Positions 7,630 through 13,642 of a stretch of DNA of 17,163 nucleotides are shown here, piece by piece. The notes beneath the pieces are model-generated. The model searched no databases, was not told the origin of the DNA, and saw only the letters and a list, made by a program, of their open reading frames with translations. The DNA lies in contig CAZDHT010000090.1 in assembly GCA_964505325.1 (NCBI GenBank), forward strand, positions 1 to 17,163. Direction: 5' to 3'. Position numbers and translations under genes: made by a program. The first letter of the stretch is position 1; the number at the start of each line of letters is the position of its first letter. This stretch comes from CAZDHT01 sp964505325 (GTDB lineage Bacteria; Planctomycetota; PUPC01).

Positions 7630-8691
7630 TCATCGCTGGTAGATGGGAAGCTGGCGGTACGTAACGGTCATGGCAAGCACGGTCATCGCGGTGGCATAGG
7701 CGGGGCCTCCGGAGCGGCCGCGCCACGAGCCATCGGCCTGCTGCGTCTTGAGCATTTCCTTGAACATCGCTTCGGCGAACTGCTCCCAATACTTGTCGCC
7801 GAGCTGGAACATGCCCTGCGAGCAGTAGTACAGCGCGTAGTGGAAGTGACTCCGCGCGAGAAACCGGCCTCGGCGGAAGGACTTGAGGATGTAATCGCCG
7901 GCCTGGGTGGCAATCTTCTTGCCGTGGTGGCCGCTGAGCTCGAGACAGAGGAGCGCGACCCCGGTGCGGGCGACGCCCGAGCCGGTTCGCGGGCGATAGG
8001 CGAAGCCGCCGTCGGCCATCCGGCACCGCATGATGAATTTCACCGCGTCGTCGATGGCCTGTTTCGGCACGGGCGCGCCGTTCAGGCGGGCCGAACGAAG
8101 GGCCATGAGCGCCCAGCCGCTGACCGAGATGTCGCTGTCGCGGCTGGTCGGCTTGTAGCGCCATCCGCCCTGGTAGTCGCGCTGCTTCTTGACCTGTTGT
8201 GCGGCGAGGATGACTTTCAACGCCTTTGGCAGCGCTTGATCGATCTTCTTCTGCCGCTCGGGGTCCACCATGCCGGAGACCTCCGACAGCAGCAGCGTGG
8301 AAATGCAGTGGGAGTACATCCCGCCGCGGCCTGGGCGGCCGTACAGGGTGCCCTCCGGGCGCTGGGTCGCCAGCACGTAGTCGATGCACTTGTTGAGCGC
8401 TTCACCGTGGGGGCCGTGCCCGGGCGTGTAACCCTTGGACAGGAAGGCCATGCCGCACAGCGCTACGACCGCGGCGGTCCGCCCGTGCGTGCCGGGGAAG
8501 TACCCCTCTCCGGTCTGCGCCTTCGCCAGCCAGTCCAGCGCGCGGTCGACCGCCTCGTCCACCGGCTTCCAGTATTGCGCGAGTCTCGGCGAGGCCGTGT
8601 CGGCCGGCGCCGCGACCGGCGCGGCAACGATGAGGATCGCGGCAACGATCCGAAGCGCTGAGCGGCCGATTCGTATCGGGAGTGGGTTCAT
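7630..8691 (-). CDS. secreted prenyltransferase/squalene-oxidase-repeat (alpha/alpha-toroid) protein, copy B
   Basis: This 353-residue protein begins with a signal peptide: arginines at 7, 10 and 14, a hydrophobic core, and probable cleavage after APA (28-30) before DTASP. The mature part is a chain of helical-hairpin repeats of the terpenoid-cyclase/protein-prenyltransferase toroid fold, with QW-like turns such as GEGYFPG, GGWRY and GGFAY. The DxDD motif of squalene-hopene cyclase is absent, so cyclase activity is unlikely. It is about 70% identical by eye to the gene just upstream and ends with the same YRQLPIYQR, which marks a tandem duplication. The ATG at 8691 follows the upstream stop by 14 nt, with only a weak GAG ribosome site. 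Conserved Cys (CGMAF, NKCID, SHCIST, LLCLEL, YYCSQG) may form disulfides. Its role is unknown; it is the last gene of the VWA/coiled-coil operon. Confidence 0.88.
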   Translation of the reverse strand: MNPLPIRIGRSALRIVAAILIVAAPVAAPADTASPRLAQYWKPVDEAVDRALDWLAKAQTGEGYFPGTHGRTAAVVALCGMAFLSKGYTPGHGPHGEALNKCIDYVLATQRPEGTLYGRPGRGGMYSHCISTLLLSEVSGMVDPERQKKIDQALPKALKVILAAQQVKKQRDYQGGWRYKPTSRDSDISVSGWALMALRSARLNGAPVPKQAIDDAVKFIMRCRMADGGFAYRPRTGSGVARTGVALLCLELSGHHGKKIATQAGDYILKSFRRGRFLARSHFHYALYYCSQGMFQLGDKYWEQFAEAMFKEMLKTQQADGSWRGRSGGPAYATAMTVLAMTVTYRQLPIYQR

Positions 8692-8705
8692 GACATGCTC
8701 GCAGC

Positions 8706-9749
8706 TCAACGCTGGTAAATCGGCAGTTGACGGTAAACGACGGTCATGGCGAGCACGGCCATGGCGGTCGGATAGGCCCTCGCGCTCCCGTGACGCCACC
8801 AGCCTTCCTTCTGCTGAGTCTTCAGCATCTGCTGGTACATTGCCTCGGCGAACTTCTCCCAGTACTCGCCGCCAAGCTGAAACATGCCCTGCGAGCAGTA
8901 GTAAATGGCGTAGTAAGGGTGCGCGTCGTGGACGCGCTTGACTCGCTTGATCTGGCCGAGGAGATAGTCGCCGGCCTTGGTGGTGACCTCCTGGCCGTGA
9001 TGGCCGGTCAGCTCGAGACAAAGGAGTGCCACGCCGGTGCGGGCAACGCCAGGGCCTCCGCCGGGCGTGTAGGCGAAGCCACCGCTCGACTTGTGGCGGC
9101 AGTTCAGGATGAATTTCCCCGCGTCGTCGATGGCCTGTTTGCCCACCGGAGCGCCGTTGAGGCGCGCCGACCGAAGGGACATCAGCGCCCAGCCGCTGAC
9201 AGAGATGTCGCTGTCGCGGCTGTTCGGCTTGTAGCGCCACCCGCCCTGGTGCCTCGGGTGTTTTTTGATCCGCTGGGCGGCCAGGATCACCTGCAATGCC
9301 TTCGGCAGCACCTTGTCAATTCTCTTCTGACGTTCCGGCGCCACCATGCCGGAAACTTCCGACAGCAGCAGCGTGGAGATGCAGTGGGAATACATCCCGC
9401 CGCTTCCGTAGCCGCCGTCCAGGGCACCGTTCTTACGCTGGTGGGCCAGCACGTAGTCGATGCACTTGTTCAGCACCTCGCCGTACTCGCCGTGGCCTGG
9501 GGTGTAGCCCTTGGACAGGAACGCCATCCCGCACAGCGCTACGACCGCGTTGGTCCGGCCGTGCGTGCCGGGGAAGTACCCTTCCTTGGTCTGATTCTTG
9601 GCCAGCCAGGCCAGCGCGCGGGCGACCGACTCGTCCACCTGCCGGGTGTATTTGGCGAGGCCGGGCGAGGCGGTATCGGCGCGCGCCGGCGGGGCGGCGA
9701 GGAGCAACAAGCCGGCGATGACCCCCAGCAGCGGGGCGATGTTCTTCAT
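8706..9749 (-). CDS. secreted prenyltransferase/squalene-oxidase-repeat (alpha/alpha-toroid) protein, copy A
   Basis: This 347-residue protein has a classic signal peptide, MKNIAPLLGVIAGLLLLAAP, with probable cleavage after ARA (22-24). Toroid repeats follow at about 42-60, 93-112, 146-173, 206-227, 257-285 and 302-318. Turns include EGYFPG (56-61), GGWRY (169-173) and GGFAY (223-227). No DxDD, prenyltransferase zinc ligands (DxC...H) or thioester CGEQ is seen, so a binding or scaffold role in the periplasm or at the surface is more likely than catalysis. The block RDSDISVSGWAL (178-189) is identical in copy B. The ATG at 9749 shares one base with the stop of the upstream coiled-coil gene (TGATG), which indicates translational coupling. 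A GTG directly before it (9752) is an alternative start. Annotation pipelines would probably call it a prenyltransferase/squalene oxidase repeat protein. Confidence 0.9.
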   Translation of the reverse strand: MKNIAPLLGVIAGLLLLAAPPARADTASPGLAKYTRQVDESVARALAWLAKNQTKEGYFPGTHGRTNAVVALCGMAFLSKGYTPGHGEYGEVLNKCIDYVLAHQRKNGALDGGYGSGGMYSHCISTLLLSEVSGMVAPERQKRIDKVLPKALQVILAAQRIKKHPRHQGGWRYKPNSRDSDISVSGWALMSLRSARLNGAPVGKQAIDDAGKFILNCRHKSSGGFAYTPGGGPGVARTGVALLCLELTGHHGQEVTTKAGDYLLGQIKRVKRVHDAHPYYAIYYCSQGMFQLGGEYWEKFAEAMYQQMLKTQQKEGWWRHGSARAYPTAMAVLAMTVVYRQLPIYQR

Positions 9750-12700
9750 CACTTGCTCTCGCTGTGGTTGCTGCCGCGTTTGGCCAGCTCGCGGAAGTAG
9801 CGCTTGACCAGTGTGCGATACTCCTGCGGGGCGCGTTCTTGCGCCGCCTGGAGGATCTGATTCCGCAGGTCAGTCGGCAAGCGCAGCCAGTCCTCGGTGG
9901 CGATGCCCAGCCGCTTCAGCTTCTCGGGCACTTCTCCCTCGCCGCCATCGACGTATTTCATTCCGCGCGCCCCCTGGCTAGGCGGGCTTATGGTGGATTG
10001 GGAGGTCATCGCCGACGTAGGCACTCCGGCCTGCTGGGCAGCCGTCTGAGCGGCTTGAGACAGGGCCTGGGCGGCGGCCTGTGCGGACTGGCTGGCGGCT
10101 TGTGTGCTCTGCGCCTGAGCCGCCTGAGACGCCTGATCGAAGGCCCTCGCCAACTGGTTTGCGTCGGGGGCTGGCGCGTTCGCCTGCTGGTTCTGCTGAG
10201 CGGCGGCGGCCTGCGCCTGTTGGGCGAGTTGAGTGCCCAGGTTCTGGAGCGCCTGGGCGGCGTTGCTCATGGCGGCGGCGGCCCGTTGCTGGCTCTGGGC
10301 GGCGGCGGCCCGTTGAGCCTGAGTCTGCTGACCTCGGCCCCCTGGATGGCCTTGTTCGCCCTGGTGCCCTTGTTCGCCCTGGTGCCCCTGTTCGCCCTGG
10401 TGCCCTTGTTCGCCCTGGTGCCCTTGTTCGCCCTGGTGCCCCTGTTCGCCTTGCTCGCCTTGCTCGCCCTGGTGCCCCTGTTCGCCTTGCTCGCCTTGTT
10501 CGCCCTGGTGCCCCTGTTCGCCTTGCTCGCCTTGTTCGCCCTGTTCCCCCGCCTTGCCCTGTTCTCCTTGTTTGCCTTGTTCTCCCTGCTCGCCTTGTTC
10601 GCCTTGCAGTTGCTCCGTGGCCTTGCCCGCCTCCTGCTCCGCCATTGCGAGCTCGCCGGCAGCCTTTTTCGCCTGCTCCTCTGCCTGGTCGCCCGCTCCC
10701 AGTTCCTCTGCCTGTTTCTCCAACTCCTTGGCGTCCTTGGCCAGTTCCGCCGCGCGTTCGGCCACGTCCTTTTGCATCAGTGCCAGGGCCTTCTCCAGGT
10801 CCCCCTTCGCCAGGGCCTTGATCTGCTCGGCCACGTTCTTCTGGCGGCGGGCGAGCTCGCCCGCCTTCTCTCCCAGTTGAGCCGCGGCCTGGCGGGCGTT
10901 CTGATCCTGCTTGCCTTGCTCACCTTGTTTGCCCTGTTCGCCTTGTTCGCCTTGTTTACCCTGTTCACCCTGTTCACCTTGCTCGCCTTGTTTACCCTGT
11001 TCACCTTGCTCGCCTTGCTCACCCTGTTCGCTTTGTTCGCCTTGCTCGCCCTGCTCACCCTGCTTGGCGAGGTCCTTCGCCACGTTGTCCAGTTCTCCGG
11101 CGGCTTTTTCGCCGGTTTTCGCCGCCTTGTCCAGAGCTTCCTTTTTCAGCTCGTCAGCCGTCTTCTTGGTGGATTTAGCGGCCTCGTGGTGTTCACGGTC
11201 GGGCTGCGGGGCGTCCTCATCGACTTTCTTCGCCATCTCACCCGTTTCTTTTGCGATCTGCTTCTGCGCTTCGGTGACCCGCTTGAGCAGCTCCTTGCGA
11301 AGCTCCTCCTCGGTCGGTGCCTCAGCCGCGCTCTTGGTCACGTTCTCCAGGTCTTTCTGCTCGCCGGCAAGCTTGTCTGCCTCCTCGGCCAGCTTCTTGG
11401 CTTGATCGCGCTGCTCGTCCAGCACTTTGCGCAAGGCCTCGGGTGTTTCCTTGACCATCTTGCCGACATCCTTGGCAAGCCGGTCTTGCTGCTTACGCCA
11501 CTGGTCCTCGGGCTTGCCCAGTTTCTGCTCCTCGGCCTTGTCGGCCGCGGCCCTGGCGAGTTCGCGCTCGCGCGCGGCGAGGTCATCCAACTCCTTGGCC
11601 AGGCGAATGCGGTCCGCGATGTCCTTGAGCTCCTTCAACAACTGCTCGACGGCCGCGATTGACTTGCCGACCTGAGCGTCCGATTCCTTCGCGTGCTTGG
11701 CCCGGTCAGCCTGCTGGTCGCTGAGCTTGACGAGCTCGGCCGCCTTCCGCGCCGGGGCGATGTGCCGGTCGGCCACATCGGTGACCTTCGGCACCAGACC
11801 GCCGAACATGGTGCCTTCCACCTTACCGGCCAGTTCGCGCATCTGGGTGTCCGCCTTGCCGGTGTGGGTCCGCACGGCGTCAGCCAGCGACTCCATGTGC
11901 TGGGTCAGTGTCTTGTGCTTGGCGGTCAGTGTCTTCAGGCTGACAGATTTCGGCTTGGCCTGGCGCAGCTCGTACAGGACCTGTTGCAGTTCCTTGCGGA
12001 TCTCCTTCTCCGTGGCCGCGATTCTCTGATCCAGGTACGTGGGCGCCTCGCGCCACAGCTTGATGGTGAACTCCTCCTTGCTGAGTCCGTGCTGCGGCCC
12101 CTTCATGGATGCCGGCAGCGCGTCGCTCACCCGCACTCGGAACTTGAGGTACCCTGCCCCTGCCAGGTCCATTGTCCCGAGATCGAGGACCGGCGTTCCA
12201 ATCCAGGTTTCTTTCTCGACCGCGCTGGGGCCGGGCAGTTGCACGGCGATCGGCTCGGGCTTCTTGCCGTCTATTGCGACCATCAAGTGACTGGCGGCAA
12301 TGCCGTAGTCATCCCACGCCACGTAGCGAATCGGCAGCCGGTCGGTCGGGCGGAGCGCCAACTCCGTCTTGACCGGTTCGGTCACTTTCCTCACCTTAGG
12401 AGGGCGATCCTTGAGCGCCTTGAGCTTGTAGCGAATCGGGAGGTTGGTCAGGCTGAACTCATCCTCCAGCTTCAGCGACAGGTACCCGGCGGTGTCGGGC
12501 TCGAGCTTCACGCTCCACGAGCAGACGGTCTTTCCCTCTTCGGTGGTCATCTCTCCGACCGGGAGCGGCGCGGAGTTCAACAGCATCCGCGCGGAAGTGA
12601 GCAGCTTGTTCGCCCGGGCGGACAGGGTGACGGTCGTGCCGGCAACAACCGCGATGTCGCCCGAAACGTTCTTCTCGATTCTCGGAGACACCTTGGTGTA

Positions 12701-13642
12701 AGCAGGGTAGTCGTATACGACGTCGAGCTGCTCGATGGCCGGCCGGGGCGTGACGGTGACGTCGAAGTAGCGGCTCAGCTTGTTCTTGCCGGCCAGAACC
12801 CGGTAGCGGAAGCTCGTCTCGCCGCTCGGGATGGTAATGGTGAAGTGCCGCGTTTCCTCTTCATCCGCAAGGCGATCCATCGCCACGACGGTCTCCGTGC
12901 CGCCGGGGGGCAGGCGTCGAAGCTCAGCGGCGCGGACGGCTGAACTGTTCACGGCCACGTCGATGCGCAGCGGGGTATTCGGCGGGACCACCGCCTCACC
13001 GGGCAAGACCGTGATGTCGAACTCACCGATGTTGCCGACCTCGGCATACGGCGCGACCGCTCGGACGAGGAGGCGCCCGGTCTCGGCAGGCCAAGCCAGA
13101 AACAGGCCCGACAGCACCGCGACCACCGCCGCCGCCGCCACCAGATAGGGCCGCGCGGAACGGGTGCTGACCTCCCGCCTCGGCCTCACCACCCGGACCT
13201 CAGCGGTGGCCTCGCGCGTCAATTGCGCGATGAGGGCCTCCGACCCGCGGAGCTCCGGTGCGTCCTTGCTCATCAAGAGCTCCACGGCTGAACTGACGCG
13301 CTCCTCCAGCTCGGGGTGATGCGTTTCGACCATCCGCGCGATGCCTGCCAGTGTCAAGCTCTTGACGAGCGGACGAATGACGAACCACACCACCGCCAGC
13401 GCGGTGACGGCAAAGGCGGCCAAGGTCAGCAGCCAACGCGTGACGCCGGAGAAGATCGTCACGCTGGCGTCGACCGCCATCACGCCCAACAGCGCGCCGA
13501 CGGCGATGGCACAGACCGCGAGCAAGCCACGGACCAAAACGACCGCCCGCACCCGGTGGATCACCCGCCGCAGGGTGTGCACAATGGGTTCGGGCAGCGG
13601 GCGAGCATTGTCTCCGACCGCAACCGTTGGCGTCGTGCTCAT
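9749..13642 (-). CDS. DUF4175-like membrane protein with giant coiled coil and collagen-like tracts
   Basis: This 1297-residue protein has transmembrane helices at about 36-56, 68-89 and 165-184. Positive residues after the second helix put 90-164 in the cytoplasm and everything after 184 outside. A beta-rich region (200-535) holds YPAYTKVSPR (312-321) and DDYGIA (444-449), which resemble DUF4175 marks. Long charged helices fill 536-861 and 913-1013. Two Gly-Xaa-Yaa tracts interrupt them (862-912 and 1014-1106). An Ala/Gln-rich segment (1107-1215) follows. The last 50 residues form a conserved-looking block (EDWLRLP...YRTLVKRYFRELAKRG, 1250-1290). The ATG at 13642 overlaps the VWA gene stop by 4 nt (ATGA), and AGGTGG is 7 bases upstream. 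The frame is open far upstream to 14605, but that part shadows the VWA gene. It probably partners the VWA protein; no enzymatic motif is seen. The DUF4175 assignment is from memory of motifs, not a search. Confidence 0.9.
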   Translation of the reverse strand: MSTTPTVAVGDNARPLPEPIVHTLRRVIHRVRAVVLVRGLLAVCAIAVGALLGVMAVDASVTIFSGVTRWLLTLAAFAVTALAVVWFVIRPLVKSLTLAGIARMVETHHPELEERVSSAVELLMSKDAPELRGSEALIAQLTREATAEVRVVRPRREVSTRSARPYLVAAAAVVAVLSGLFLAWPAETGRLLVRAVAPYAEVGNIGEFDITVLPGEAVVPPNTPLRIDVAVNSSAVRAAELRRLPPGGTETVVAMDRLADEEETRHFTITIPSGETSFRYRVLAGKNKLSRYFDVTVTPRPAIEQLDVVYDYPAYTKVSPRIEKNVSGDIAVVAGTTVTLSARANKLLTSARMLLNSAPLPVGEMTTEEGKTVCSWSVKLEPDTAGYLSLKLEDEFSLTNLPIRYKLKALKDRPPKVRKVTEPVKTELALRPTDRLPIRYVAWDDYGIAASHLMVAIDGKKPEPIAVQLPGPSAVEKETWIGTPVLDLGTMDLAGAGYLKFRVRVSDALPASMKGPQHGLSKEEFTIKLWREAPTYLDQRIAATEKEIRKELQQVLYELRQAKPKSVSLKTLTAKHKTLTQHMESLADAVRTHTGKADTQMRELAGKVEGTMFGGLVPKVTDVADRHIAPARKAAELVKLSDQQADRAKHAKESDAQVGKSIAAVEQLLKELKDIADRIRLAKELDDLAARERELARAAADKAEEQKLGKPEDQWRKQQDRLAKDVGKMVKETPEALRKVLDEQRDQAKKLAEEADKLAGEQKDLENVTKSAAEAPTEEELRKELLKRVTEAQKQIAKETGEMAKKVDEDAPQPDREHHEAAKSTKKTADELKKEALDKAAKTGEKAAGELDNVAKDLAKQGEQGEQGEQSEQGEQGEQGEQGKQGEQGEQGEQGKQGEQGEQGKQGEQGKQDQNARQAAAQLGEKAGELARRQKNVAEQIKALAKGDLEKALALMQKDVAERAAELAKDAKELEKQAEELGAGDQAEEQAKKAAGELAMAEQEAGKATEQLQGEQGEQGEQGKQGEQGKAGEQGEQGEQGEQGHQGEQGEQGEQGHQGEQGEQGEQGHQGEQGHQGEQGHQGEQGHQGEQGHQGEQGHPGGRGQQTQAQRAAAAQSQQRAAAAMSNAAQALQNLGTQLAQQAQAAAAQQNQQANAPAPDANQLARAFDQASQAAQAQSTQAASQSAQAAAQALSQAAQTAAQQAGVPTSAMTSQSTISPPSQGARGMKYVDGGEGEVPEKLKRLGIATEDWLRLPTDLRNQILQAAQERAPQEYRTLVKRYFRELAKRGSNHSESK
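10325..10603 (-). repeat. in-frame Gly-Xaa-Yaa repeat block 2 (31 triplets, GEQ/GHQ)
   Basis: The block encodes 31 uninterrupted Gly-Xaa-Yaa triplets at residues 1014-1106 of the coiled-coil protein. It starts with GEQ, GKQ and GKA, then three copies of the four-triplet unit GEQ-GEQ-GEQ-GHQ, then GEQ-GHQ pairs, ending GHP-GGR-GQQ. At the DNA level this is an 18-base unit nested in a 36-base unit, nearly identical between copies apart from CAA/CAG third-base changes. That indicates recent expansion. Confidence 0.95.
10907..11059 (-). repeat. in-frame Gly-Xaa-Yaa repeat block 1 (17 triplets, GEQ/GKQ)
   Basis: The block encodes 17 triplets at residues 862-912 of the coiled-coil protein: GEQ with GKQ at intervals and one SEQ replacing a glycine at the fourth triplet. 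There is no GHQ, in contrast to block 2. It is more diverged at the DNA level (mixed GGC/GGT and CAA/CAG) and probably older than block 2. The two blocks are separated by a 101-residue helical segment. Confidence 0.93.

Noticed and set aside
6268..8661. 797-codon plus-strand frame
   Set aside because: It crosses two clear minus-strand genes and a gap, shows no recognisable domain, and has the Arg/Asp/Val/Leu-rich composition of a GC-rich antisense shadow.
7630..9749. Calling the toroid pair squalene-hopene cyclases
   Set aside because: Both are about half the length of such cyclases, carry signal peptides and lack the catalytic DxDD motif. Only the repeat fold is supported.
10325..10610. CRISPR-like regular repeats
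   Set aside because: The repeats are 18/36 bases, contiguous, in frame and lack unique spacers. They encode Gly-Xaa-Yaa triplets, and no cas gene is nearby.
9764..11662. 632-codon plus-strand frame rich in LFALVP repeats
   Set aside because: It is antisense to the coiled-coil gene. The hydrophobic repeat is simply the complement of the GEQ/GHQ codons, and the minus-strand frame has membrane helices, domains and coupled gene junctions.
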